Assembly: GCA_007115705.1 (NCBI GenBank)
Contig: QXEO01000236.1
Span: 4,871,434-4,935,433, forward strand
Length of the DNA: 64,000 nucleotides
Direction of reading: 5' to 3'
Source of the DNA: Dactylis glomerata
Lineage: Eukaryota > Streptophyta > Magnoliopsida > Poales > Poaceae
Position numbers and translations under genes: made by a program
The notes under the pieces: model-generated
The model's input: the letters and a program-made list of their open reading frames with translations, nothing else
Databases searched by the model: none
What the model was told of the DNA's origin: nothing
In this document: positions 22,898 to 34,281 of the stretch, piece by piece
Position numbering within the stretch: the stretch's first letter is position 1
Layout of the letters: the number at the start of each line of letters is the position of its first letter

Positions 22898-25800
22898 GCA
22901 TCCCCAAGCTTAACTCCTGCTCGTCCTCGAGTAGGTAAGTGATAACAAAAGAAATAATTTTTGAGGTGACATGCACCTACACAATCTTGATCATCCATAT
23001 AAGCGTTGTGAGCTGGGATCAAAAGAACTTAAAACATGGGCATGAAAGATATAATCTTGACAATAAAACTTAGCAACCATGTTATAAACATGCAAATGAA
23101 CACAAACAAAAGATCATGAAAACAAAGCAATGAAAGTCAAACGTGTGTTCAAATCATATAGAAAACATACAAATGGTTTTCAGCTTGTCCTTCATGGAGA
23201 GCAAAACATAAATGCATAGGACACCTTCAAGTTTAAGAGGGCGACTAGATACAAATAATTTGAGAACAAGTGAAACCAACAATATGAATCAATCAATGAA
23301 AACTTTGGGACAATGCACATCATACTAAGAATGACAACTATGCTCTTTTAATGGTGCATAAAGATAGAAGGTGGTGACTCAACATAAAAGTAAAAGAAAG
23401 GCCCTTCGCGGAGGGAAGCAGTGATTGGAAGTTTTATAACCTTCAAAAATTATGGTACTTACCGGCTTTGAGGTCTCATTGCCCCCATCATAAGCATCTT
23501 GAATGGTTAGAGTTAATGCGGGAACAATTATGATGCATATGCTTGACAAATCATAAGTCGAAAACCTCGTGTCCCATGAATACGAGTACCCAAACCTCAT
23601 GCTACTCTACTTAGAGTCCCAAACAAGGCTCTTGTCATTGTAAGTATATATACGTATCATTGAGAACCGCCAACGGGGTACCTCCGTGCCCAATGACATG
23701 GAACAAGCCCACATCAAAATGACAGGACAAGCAGACAATGAACACCTCGACATCTCTTTTATTTACTATTTGTTTAGCTTTTTATTTTGAGATGCGTCGT
23801 CGAATGTCCACTATGGGTATGCTGTAAATTTCGACCATGAATTATGCATGGCTTAGATTGGCGGCCCAGGCGTTTCCCTAACACATATACAAACTCCATG
23901 ATCCTCGCAAGATTCCGAATTCATTTCACACCGCGGGCATCCATAAACAAAAGATCACGATATCAACTCAAATAAGAAGTGCAATGTTGAAAGCTTGCCC
24001 CATGACGGCATGGTTGGGCTAGTATCCAACTTACAACTTGCAAGCATAACAACTCAACATAAGAGACCACAATGTCAAATTTTTAAGAACAAGAAAAAGT
24101 AAAGTGTGCCTTCCGGTTCGTGAGAGCTTTACTGACCAATTTCCGCATAACACTGGTAAGAGTTTAATTTGAAGAGAAAATAAAAGCAAGTTAAATTTAC
24201 TTGGAATAGCAAATTGCTAGTAGGTATGTATGGTGGACACTTTGGAAAACTTGGTTTTTAGGAGTTGGATGCACGAGTAGAGCTCATACTCAGTACAAGG
24301 CGAGGGCTAGCAAAAGACTGGGAGCGACCAACTAAGAGAGCAATAATGGTCATAATCATGCAAAGCGACAAAGCGACATTAAAAGAAGCATAAGATGACA
24401 TCAAAAGTCAAAAACTAAATGATCATAGAGGCTATTGGCGACTTTGTATGAGTCTAACATGTGTGAGCATGCGCCAAGTCAACCCAAATAAAGCATCAAG
24501 GAGAAAACCAAAATAATGCTTCCAAACGATAAAAACAACACATGATTTTTTCAAAGGCTCATTAAGCAATCTCAGTTATTTGAGACAAGTCATGCTACAG
24601 CAAAACCACTAAGCATACTATCAAAAAGACATCAAGCATAACATGAAAAAGCCTAAGCCGCAGTCTACACAAGCTCCTTCTTGTACCACTTTTTTGCATA
24701 AAGCTTTTTCTCTTTTCCAACACCATTCGAACTTTTTTAATCCAAATCTTTTGAGGAAAACCAACATGGTCCAGAGGCAAAAATACACCTTGATAAATAA
24801 ATATAAGAAGATCTAAACGCAAATCAAGGAAAAAATGAAAACCAAAAGCAGTAGCAGAAAAAGAAGAACACTCGGTTTTTGATAAGAGTGAAAACTAGAG
24901 CGTTCTTGGCAAATGAAAAGCAAGGCAACTTCTCCAAAAGAAATTTGTTGGGGTCCAACCATTTATTGCAGCAAACAAACTAAACTAATAAATAAAACTA
25001 AAACAACTGACGCTCCAAGAAAAACATATAGTGCATAAAGCAATAAAAATATAGTGTCTTAAAAGGTGACCTGATTTTTGCCGATGAAGAAGGGGTGCCT
25101 CGGGGGCATCCCCAAGCTTTGACGCTTGTACTTCTTGGATATTTCTTAGGGTGATGCATGGGCATCCCAAGCTTGAGCTTTTGTCCATTCTTCAACTCAT
25201 CTCATCATTCTCCAATCCCTACAGTTGAAAACTTCCTTCATACAAAACTAAACACAAATCTATTAGCAACATTAGTGTAAGCATAACATATAATCAACCT
25301 CTTTTTGCTTCAGGTTTCAACCCAAAACCACCACATATATAGCATATACTACTGTAGCAACTTCCTCAAAAGTTCCGTGATCAAAAGAACTCAAAAGAAA
25401 GCGATAAAGCGGCAAACACAAATATTGGCAGAAATCTGTCAAAACAGAACAGCTAACAAAGGTCGAATTTTTAAGGGGTTTTCTGTTGCTCAAATCAAAA
25501 AGTGTTAAACTAATGAAAGTTTGGATATAACCTGGGGCATATGCACAAGAAATCGCAGGTCCAAAAGATATACAGAGAATTTTCACAAATTTTTACGGTG
25601 CAGCACCAAAAACAGTTTCAGGACAGCAACATCCCCAAATTTTTACCTCACTCAAATTAAAGGTTTCTCTTGGCACAACAATAAAATAAAAATGATAAGG
25701 AGAGGTCATTACAGTAGTAATGACTTCCAAGACTCAAATAAAAGAAAAAGTACTGAAAATAAAACAATGGGTTATCTCCCAAGAGTGCTTTTCTTTAACG

Positions 25801-26202
25801 CCTTTGAGCTAGGCGCAATAATTTGAGAAAATGCTCACATAAGAAATATTAATGGAAGCCAAAAGGAGCATCAAGGAGCAAATATAAAACATATTTAAGT
25901 CTAACCCACTTCCTATGCATAGGAATCTTGTAAGAAAATAAATCAAAGAAGCACATAGTCACAAGTATGGGTAGATAAAACAAGAGCAACTTCGGAACTT
26001 TCAATATAAAGAGAGGTGTTTTAGTAACATGAGAATTCCCACAACCATATTTTCCTCTCTCATAATAATTTTTAGTAGCATCATAAATAAACTCAACAAT
26101 ATAAATATCACACTCATCCTCCTTTGTTAAGCATGGAGGGCTATCAAATAAGGTATTAGTTAAAGAGTTACTCTTATTGGGAGGTAGACATGGGTAGCTC
26201 CA
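22898..26202. other. Non-coding interior of X1
   Basis: AT-rich interior with no pol domain on either strand. The segment near 25060-25200 is homologous, in reverse, to 58780-58900 in X2, so it belongs to the family. Confidence 0.6.
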
Positions 26203-26778
26203 TTATTTCTCCTCTTGATCATCCAATGAGCTTCCAGTTTTAGCAATTTCTTCTTTCATAGGCTCCTTCAAGGCATTAGTCTCTTCTGTTGGAGAGCATC
26301 TATTAAGATATTTAAGAATATAGCCATTTTCTTCCTTGTAATTATCAAAGCAAAATGTAAGTATATCATAAACCGCATATTTATAAGGTGCATCATCATG
26401 ATTTTCAAGCAAATAAGCAAGTTCGAATGCACCCTTCCAAGCAATAAATTCTTCAATTTGTTCCACATCATAAAAGTCATAATTTCCATTAATATAAGAA
26501 GATATGGTAACATCATCATTATACTCACATTGAAAAGGGAGGTGTTTATACCTCCTACAGCAACAAGATCTATCAAAGCAATAAGTAACATTATAATTAG
26601 AGCACACATTTCTAGCAATGATATACAATCTATTGATTTGTTCCCATAAGTGTTTCCCTTTTTGTGACAAGCGGTGTTCCTCATAATATTTTTGTTGCTC
26701 TTCCGTGAACCCACCTTGCCAAAAAGATTTAGTTTCAAAGAAACCAACATTGATAGAAAGCATGATAAAGCAAGACAA
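26203..26778 (-). CDS. Gag-like/unknown protein of X1
   Basis: An open frame of 191 codons close to the primer site, with many asparagine, tyrosine and glutamate residues, ending DDQEEK. No zinc knuckle, protease or RT motif. The position, first frame after the primer site, is where gag should be. X2 carries a different frame in the matching place (57523-58113). The function is unknown. Confidence 0.4.
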   Translation of the reverse strand: MSCFIMLSINVGFFETKSFWQGGFTEEQQKYYEEHRLSQKGKHLWEQINRLYIIARNVCSNYNVTYCFDRSCCCRRYKHLPFQCEYNDDVTISSYINGNYDFYDVEQIEEFIAWKGAFELAYLLENHDDAPYKYAVYDILTFCFDNYKEENGYILKYLNRCSPTEETNALKEPMKEEIAKTGSSLDDQEEK

Positions 26779-26949
26779 GTAAAAATAACAACTAATAGGA
26801 AACTAATTTTTTTTTGTATTTTTGATAAAATGATGCAAGTAAAAATAAAGTAAAGCAAAACTTAAAACAAAGTAAAGGATGTGCGTGTGAAAACTCCCCT
26901 CGCAGAAGTCTTCTACTTCTTCCCCGGCAACGGCGCCAGAAAAGGGCTT

Positions 26950-28606
26950 GATGGCTGGCGTGTAGTTGATTATTAATATAGCCAGGCAGTTGGGAAACTC
27001 CAAGCGGAAAGTATGATGAGCACAGCGGCAAGTCTTTTCCCTCAGTAAGAAACCAAGGTATGTCGGTCGGGAAAAGAGCAGACAATACGACTGAAGGTGA
27101 TGCGTGATAGCCTAGTGACACTCCAACAAGGGCGCCGTTTCACGATCAAACAAGTTAGCGTGTCTTCAGCTAGTAGCAACATGGAACCTGCACACACACA
27201 ACCAAGTACTTTGTTCCCAACTTGCGATGAGGTTGTCAATCTCACCGGTTTGCTTCAAACAAAGGGTATGAGCGTATCGAGTGGAAAACAGTAGAAGTAT
27301 GCGAGTAAAGTAAACAGTGCGAGTAAAGTAAACAGGTGATAGCAATATGATGGAAATAGGACCGGGGTCCACAGTTCACTAGTGGTGTCTCTCCATAAGA
27401 TAAATAACACATGCTGGGTAAACAAATTACAGTTGGGCAATTGATAGAATAAAGATAAACGTGATATGTCAAGAAGATCACTATGCGATTTACTCTGGGT
27501 ATTACAACAAAATACATAGACCGCCATCCAACTGCATCTATGACTAATAATCCACTCACGGGGATATCATCCGAACACCCCATGAGTATTAAGTTGCGAA
27601 CAACAGATAATTGCATTAAGCAAAGTGTGTAATGTAAACAAAGCATATGCCCTCGAACATATGAATGTTGTTTTCTCCCTAGTAGCAACAGCACATCTAC
27701 AACCTTAGAGGTTTCTGTCACTCCCCCAGATTAAATAGAGGCATGAACCCACTATCGAGCATAAATACCCCCTCTTGGAGTCACTAGCAACTACTCGGCC
27801 AAGATAGCTACTAACAACGGAGAGCATGCAAGATCATAAACAACATAGAGATAACATAAGATATATTTTAGTATAGCAACTCAATCATAACACCAATATT
27901 CATCGGATCCCAACAAACCAAACATGTAGAATTACATAACGGTGATCTCAATCATGTAGGGCAGCTCATGAGATCTAAACATGAAGCACATGGTGGAGAG
28001 GACAACCATCTAGCTACTGCTATGGACCCATAGTCCAAGGTAGACTACTCACTCATCGCTCTGGAGGCAAGCATGGCGATGAAGAAGACCTCCGGTGGCG
28101 ATTCCCCACTCCGGCAGGGTGCCGAGAAGAGCTTCTGGACCCTCCCGATCTCGGGTCGACGACGGCGGCGGATCGCGATGTGTTTCTGGAAAATTGATCG
28201 GGTACTTAGGTTTTTTCCATCGGGGGGTCTTTATAGGCGAAGGGGCATCGTCAGGAGTGGACCGAGACAGCCTCACACATAGGGGGCGCGGCCAGGGGCC
28301 AGGCCGCGCCGCCCTGGTGTGTGGGCACCTTGTGGCCCCACTCCGTCTCCTCTTAGGATCTCTGGAAGCTTCCGGGAAAAATAAGACTTCAGGAACTTGT
28401 TTCGTCCAATTCCGAGAATATTTCCTGTGTAGCTTTTCTGAAACACAAAAACAACAAAAAACAGGGAACTGGCACTGTGGCGACTTGTTAATAGGTTAGT
28501 TCCGGAAAATGCATAAAAGTGCCACAAAGTGTAACGAAACATTAGGCAAATGGTGTAAAAACAAGCATGGAGCATCAAAAATTATGGATACGTTGGAGAC
28601 GTATCA
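26950..28606 (-). repeat. 5' LTR of X1
   Basis: 1657 bp, TG...CA ends, followed on the minus strand by the tRNA-Asp-type primer site. Confidence 0.95.
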
Positions 28607-28735
28607 GGCCCCCGAGCATAGGGCGGAGCCCCCGAGTGTAAGTCGAGAGGGCGAAGCCCCCGAGCATAGGGCGAAGCCCCCGAGCGTAGGGCGAGCGGTT
28701 TTTAAGGCAAAGCCCCCAAGTGTGGGTTGAACAAT
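28607..28735. repeat. Short tandem repeats built on GCCCCCGAG, right part
   Basis: The continuation of the array at 20829-21238, separated only by X1 and its target duplication. Confidence 0.85.
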
Positions 28736-28843
28736 AATGTGAGGGAATGAACTTTATTACTTGGCGCCGAGGGCACAATGGTTGAGCGTGGTCTGCTGCC
28801 GACGCTTATTTACATAGAGATGGGGGAGGAAGGTGTGCTGGTT

Positions 28844-29620
28844 CTAAGGATAGAACCGACGCAGCTGCTGTGCGTTCCATGGATTATCGATGTCATTCCC
28901 TGTCTTGGGGTCGCGTAGCCGATACGCGCCTCCCAGGATTGCTTCGTGGACGAGGTATGGGCCCTCCCATGGCGGCTCCAGCTTCGACGTGCCTGTTTGC
29001 TTGAGTCGAAGGACGAGATTGCCTGGCTCGAAGGATTGTTCGCGTACCCGTCTACTGTGGTAATTGCGGAGGCTTTGCTGGTAAACTGCCGATCGAGCGA
29101 GGGCAACGTCCCGGGCCTCATCCAGCAGGTCTTGTGCGTCTGCCAGTGCCTTTTCTGCGTCTTCTTCAACATAGGCCACCACGCAGGGCGCACAGTAGCG
29201 CACATCCGTAGGTAGCACTGCTTCTGCCCCGAAGAGCAAGAAGAAAGGTGTGTAGCCGGTCGAAGAGTTGGGCGTGGTCCGCAGGCTCCACAGGACCGAA
29301 GGCAGTTCTTCGACCCAAGCGCCTGCCGCGCGTTTGAGGGGTCGAAGTAGTCGCTTCTTCAGGCCCGTGCATATGAGCCCATTGGCCTTTTCTACTTGGC
29401 CGTTGGACTTGGGATGTGCGACCGAGGGGTACTTGATCTTGATGCCGAGGTTTTTGGTGAACTCCTGGAACTCGCCTGAGGTGAAGTTGGTGCCGTTGTC
29501 GGTGATGATGCTGTTCGGCACACCGTACCGGTAGACGATGGACTCGAAGAACTTGACCGCTGTGGTTGCCTCTTGGTTGGTGACCGGGACAGCTTCGATC
29601 CATTTGGAGAATTTGTCCAC
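28844..29620 (-). pseudogene. Gypsy A integrase, catalytic core and C-terminus
   Basis: Integrase inserts the element's cDNA into nuclear DNA. The frame opens in the core (DKFSKWIEAVPV), contains the second aspartate in TDNGTNF and the glutamate context NGQVEKANG, giving the D,D-35-E triad. The C-terminus has LVLRLKQ, WEGPY and GGAYRLRD, with no chromodomain, ending RRFYP. The N-terminal zinc-binding part is in the next entry, separated by an in-frame TGA just after LPKSS (near 29647). Confidence 0.9.
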
Positions 29621-29647
29621 CGCGACCAGCAGGTATGTGTGACTTCC

Positions 29648-30412
29648 TCAAGATGACTTGGGCAGAGGCCCCACCTGATCGAGGCCCCATTGCGCGAAGG
29701 GCCAGGCGACGGGTATAGTGTGCAGCTCGGACGCACGCGCGTGAGGCTTGGTGGCAAAGAGCTGGCATGCTTCGCAGTGCTGGACGATGTTCCTGGCGTC
29801 GTAAAGGGCAGAAAGCCAGTAGAACCCTGACCGAAAGGCCTTAGCCACAAGGGTTCGACTGCTGGCATGATGCCCACAGGTTCCTTCATGGATTTCTTGA
29901 AGGAGGGCGATTCCATCTTCCTGCACTATGCACCGTTGGAGTACCCCTGTGGTGCTACGCTTGTAAAGCTCCCCGTTGATTATGGTGAAGGCCTTGGAGC
30001 GCCTCATAACCTGTCGCCGATGGATGGGGTCTTCTGGAAGTTTGCCCCGAATCAGGTAAGCCAAGTACGGCTTCATCCAAATTGCTTCGACGAGCATAAC
30101 TGCTGCTGCGTCTTTGGGGAGATCTATTGTTCCCTCTGCTGGGGTGGTGCTTGCCTGGTGAGCCCCCGAGCGTGTTGCTGACGCAGGATCGATCACTGGT
30201 TTGATCTTGACGGAGCGCTCAAATATCTCTTCAAAGAAGACTCCGGGCGGTATTGGGAGGCACCTTGACCCGATGTTGGCCAGGTTGTCCGCCTCTTCGT
30301 TGCTTTCCCTGCCGATGTGCGTTACTTCGCAGCCCTCGAAATCGCCTTCGAGCTTGTCGTACATGGCGCGATATGCGATCATGTTTGCGCAGGTTGCGTC
30401 GCACTCCTTCAT
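29648..30412 (-). pseudogene. Gypsy A RNase H end and integrase zinc-binding domain
   Basis: Starts within RNase H (ESNEEADNLANIGS), then a linker, then the integrase HHCC-type finger (HEGTCGHH, then CEACQLF), then WGLDQVGPLPKSS and a TGA replacing a sense codon. The frame joins 30409-32040 only through a frameshift near 30465-30475, in the RNase H segment. Confidence 0.88.
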
Positions 30413-32040
30413 AACTTGCTGGGCGATGAGGTTCGAATCTCCATGGATCTTAATGTGGGTGGCCCCGCAGGTTTCGCCATGCGCATGCCATGGAGAACGG
30501 CTTCGTACTCTGCCTCGTTGTTCAAGGGGTTTGAGAAGCGCATGCGGAGAACGTAGCGCATCTTGTCCCCTTGTGGTGATACGAGAACCACTCCTGCTCC
30601 TGCCCTGGAAACCCGCTTGGACCCATCGACGAATATGGTCCAGCTATTCGACAGGTCCGGGAGTTCGGGCATCTGAGCTTCTGTCCATTCGGCTATGAAA
30701 TCTGGCAGGACCTGTGACTTGATCGCCGATTGTCGCTGGTACGTGATCTCCCAGGGTCCCAAGGTGATTCCCCATAGTGATACGCATCCTGTGGCATCTG
30801 GGTTGTTAAGGATGCTGGACACTGGGTTCGAGGCTACCACTATAATGGAATGACACTCGAAGTAGTGCGGCAATTTCTTCCCCGTCATGTAGATGGCGTA
30901 TGCTAGCTTCTGATAATGGGGGTATCTTTGCTTGGTCGGAGATAAGACTTCGCTCATGTAGTACACAGGCCTCTGTACTCCGTGCTCTTTGCCTTCCTCC
31001 ACGCGTTCGACCACAAGGACCGAGCTGACGACTTGATTTGTAGCCGCTATGTATAGCAACATCGACTCTTTTTCTCGGGGTGTGACAAGAACTGGGGAGG
31101 TCGACAGGCGACGCTTGAGATCGTCGAACACGGCTTGTGCCTCTTCTGTCCATGTGAAGTTGTATGTCTTCCGAAGCAGCCGATAGAAAGGGAGAGCTTT
31201 TTCGCCGAGCTTGCTGATGAAGCGGCTAAGCGCTGCGAGTCGACCTGTCAACTGCTGCACATGTCGAAGCGTCTTTGGTGGCTGCATGTTGATGATGGCC
31301 TGTATCTTCTCTGGGTTGCCTTCGATCCCTCTCTCGGAGATGAGGTAGCCCAGCAGTTGGCCGGTGGGTACCCCGAAAGAGCATTTCTTCGGGTTAAGCT
31401 TGATGCTGTAGCGGTCGAGGTTGGCGAAGGTTTCTCGTAGATCGTCAAGCAAGCTGTCTGCTTTCGCCGTTTTGATGACGATATCGTCGACGTAGACCTC
31501 GATGTTGCGACCGATCTGTTCCTTCAAGCATGCCTGCATGCACCGTTGATAGGTGGCTCCGGCGTTCTTGAGCCCGAAGGGCATTGTCATGTAGCAGTAC
31601 ACCCCATGTGGGGTGATGAACGCTGTCTTGTCTTCGTCTTTGACCTTCAACCGTATCTGGTTGTATCCGGAGTAGGCGTCAAGGAATGAAAGGCGCTCGC
31701 ACCCCGCGGTAGAATCGATGATCTGGTCAATTCGGGGCAGTGGGAAGTAGTCTTTCGAACAATGTTTGTTTAGTGCCGTGAAGTCGATGCACATCCTGTA
31801 GATCTTGGTGTCCTTCTTTTCCACCATGACTGGTGGCGAAAGCCACGTGGCTTCCTTGATCTCTCTGATGAACTTGGCCTCGAGGAGGCGATTGATTTCT
31901 TCGCCCATTGACTTGGCCTTTTCTGGATTGTAGCGGTGCATGGACTGTTTAACTGGCTTCGCGTTCGGAAAGATTTTGAGCTCGTGCTCGGCGAGTTCCC
32001 TGGGGATGCCTGGCATATCTACTGGACACCAGGCGAACAT
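30409..32040 (-). pseudogene. Gypsy A reverse transcriptase and RNase H
   Basis: 543 open codons. RT motifs in order: PVMVEKKD, CIDFTALNKHC, FLDAYSGYNQI, MPFGLKNAGATYQR and the catalytic box VYVDDIVIKT. Then LLGYLISERGIEGNP, the connection domain, and RNase H starting FVDGSKRVSRAGAGV with NNEAEYEA. The frame goes wrong after MRMAKPAG; the correct continuation (ATHIKIHGDSN) is in another frame. RT copies element RNA into DNA in the cytoplasmic particle. This is the longest intact piece of A. Confidence 0.93.
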
Positions 32041-32427
32041 CCTCCAGTGCTCACGGAGGAATCCGACGAGCGCGCTTTCCTATGCGGGAGAAAGAGAATT
32101 CGACACCCGCGCCGTCTTGGTTGGATTTGTCGGGTGGATCTGGTGCTCTCGAGTGTCTTTGCTGGCATCTAATGAGAGTTCTGGGGCATTCTGCTACGCC
32201 GGCAGATCGATGTCCATGTTGGTGACTTCCCTGATGTGATGGAGCTCCTCGTGCACTTCGAAAGTCTGGGACATGCTGTTGAAGTCCTTGTCACAGTTTT
32301 CGGAGCGGGCAAAGCTACTGCTGATCGTTAGTGGTCCTCGATTGGCGGGCATCCGCAGCTTGAGGTAAGCGTAGTGCGGAACTGCCATGAATCGGGCGAA
32401 CGCTGGTCGTCCGAGAATGGCGTGGTA
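32041..32427 (-). pseudogene. Gypsy A protease-RT linker, with stops
   Basis: The conserved Gypsy linker YHAILGRPAFARFMAVPHYA and CDKDFN are readable, but a TAG at 32428-32430 and two further stops up to about 32060 break the frame. Confidence 0.75.
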
Positions 32428-32817
32428 CTATGAAGGCCAATCGACAACCTCGAACTCGATCTTCTCCTTCCGAAAGTTCGAAGGGGTGCCGAAAATGACA
32501 TCCAAGTGTATTGCTCCTAGTGGGTACATCGGCTTCCCAGGGACTATTCCATGGAAGGATGTCTCGGTTGGCAAAAGATTGTTCATCGGGATCTTGATTT
32601 TGCGCAGGGTGTCTGCATAGATCAGGTTCAGACTACTCCCTCCATCCATGAACACTTTCTTTGAGGTAAACCCCCCAATCTGCGCCTCGAGGACCAATGC
32701 GTGGTGTCCAGGGCGCGGGATCTTCGGTGGGTGATCTGACCGATCGAAAACAATTGGATGTTCAGACCAGTTCAGATACTCAGGCGTAGAAGGTGGTGCG
32801 TGCTCGGCGTGGAGCAC
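32428..32817 (-). pseudogene. Gypsy A aspartic protease
   Basis: A retroviral-type aspartic protease, which would cut the polyprotein. The active-site loop reads VFMDGGSSLNLIY, the D-G-G-S form common in plant Gypsy elements, followed by the flap region. It ends in a premature TAG where SP would be expected in DWPSPYH. Confidence 0.82.
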
Positions 32818-32835
32818 CTCCCTTGCGCGCTTCCG

Positions 32836-34281
32836 CTAGACCTTGTTCGTCGGGTGCCCTCTCTGAATCATGGGAACGAATCCTCGTGGTGGCGGGAACG
32901 CCTCCTCTTTGTCAGCTGGCTGCCGTAGCTCGCCGTGCTGGATTGTAGCGGCTTGGTGACCCTGCTGGACCACGTTCGCCGACGGATTAGGCGGCGGCGG
33001 TGGAGCGTTGTAAGCTACCGTGCCGGCCATTGGTTGCTCGGTTTGCATCCGTTCTTGAAGTGCTCGACTGAGATGGAGGAATTCTCTGCACTCGATGAGG
33101 AGATGTGCAGGTCTTCGAATGCCGTCTTTATCGAGGTACGTGTGCCGTGTGCACCCTCCGTCAAGCATCTCTTCTGCTGATAGCTGTGGCTGATCACGTC
33201 GTCGACGCCACTCAGTCCTTGGCTTTGAGTCACGGCCAGCGCTCCTGCTACTACTGCCATAGTAGTTGTTCCCTCGTCGTGGACCGTCGCGATTGTCATT
33301 GCGGTCTTCATTTACGTAGCCTGCTGCTACCATGTCCGTGGCCTCTATGTCATCGTAACGGTTCCGACGTCCTTTTTTGCGGGAGCTGTTGTGAAACTGA
33401 TCCTTCGCATCACCGTCACGTTCCACCGATCGCCGGCGGCTTCTAGGTGCCGAAATTGAGCCCTCGCCATCAGCCCACTCGTTTGCCAGGCTCATGAGAT
33501 GGTCGACCGTCTTCGGCTTGCAACGCCCGAGCTCCTCCTTAAAGTCCGTCGAATGAGACCGTCCCGAAAGGCATTGATCGCTCTTTCGGGCGAGATATTT
33601 TCTGCCGTATTGCGGAGACTGATCCATCATGAGATGTATGACCTCAAGTTTTCGCCGGTTCGTTGTACGCATAGGCGCAACTCTTCGAACGACGTGGGCC
33701 GTCGTGAGGTACCTCGAAAGTTGGCAATGAAGGCTTGCCGAAACTCTTCCCAGGAGCGTATGCTGTCTGGAGCGAGGTTGTTTAGCCACGCCCTGGCATT
33801 GTCCTTCAGGTGCAGTGATAGCAACTGGAGAGCATTGTCTCTGGATCCACCGCCAATTGTGACGGCGGTCATGAAGTCGTCGAGCCAAATTCGAGGGTCC
33901 TGCTGCCATTGAACTTGACGACACCATCACTGAGCTTGATTCCTTTCGGTAATGGTGTGGAACGGATCAGGAGGCTAAAGCACTCCGCTCCGCACAGCCC
34001 ATCATGATTGCCGGTGAATGCCTCAAGATCGCGTTCCTCCTCAAAGCGACGGGCCTCGCGTCACGCGCGCCCAATGTCGACTCTGTTTTGAGCCAGGCCA
34101 TGTCGAAGTTCTCCGTTGATGGGTTCCACCACCTGAGTCCTGGGCGCGACTGCTGGCGCCGCTGCTGGGTGTCTGGGTTGTTTGACCGGCGGTATGGCCC
34201 TTCTCGGTGCCGTTTCATGCTCTTGGTTAGCTGTACCCTGAAGCACCCTAACTCCTTCGAGCGCCAGGTTTCGCAAGTGCC
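32836..34281 (-). pseudogene. Gypsy A gag, central and C-terminal parts, frameshifted
   Basis: The retrotransposon gag core is at 33872-33627 (WLNNLAPDSIRSWEEFRQAF, then FRGTSRRPTSFEEL). The downstream basic region lies in the frame at 32836-33930, with a C/H cluster (CTRHTYLDKDG, HLLIEC) and a proline-rich segment. An earlier piece is at 34218-33967. Frame changes occur near 33900 and 33600. Gag would form the cytoplasmic particle. Confidence 0.82.

Larger units (their letters stand above)
21239..28606 (-). mobile_element. Non-autonomous Gypsy-like element X1, nested in Gypsy A
   Basis: LTRs at 21239-22897 (1659 bp) and 26950-28606 (1657 bp), starting TGATGGCTGG and ending GACGTATCA on plus. 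The target duplication is GGCCC at 21234-21238 and 28607-28611. The primer site TGGCGCCGTTGCCGGGGA is on the minus strand at 26938-26921, complementary to a plant tRNA-Asp 3' end, so the element runs right to left. The interior codes for no RT, integrase or protease; it has one gag-like frame. It interrupts the GCCCCCGAG array of Gypsy A and is therefore younger than A. Confidence 0.95.

Noticed and set aside
26921..26938. Possible tRNA gene fragment at the TGGCGCC words
   Set aside because: It is only 18 bp and directly follows an LTR, so it is the primer-binding site.
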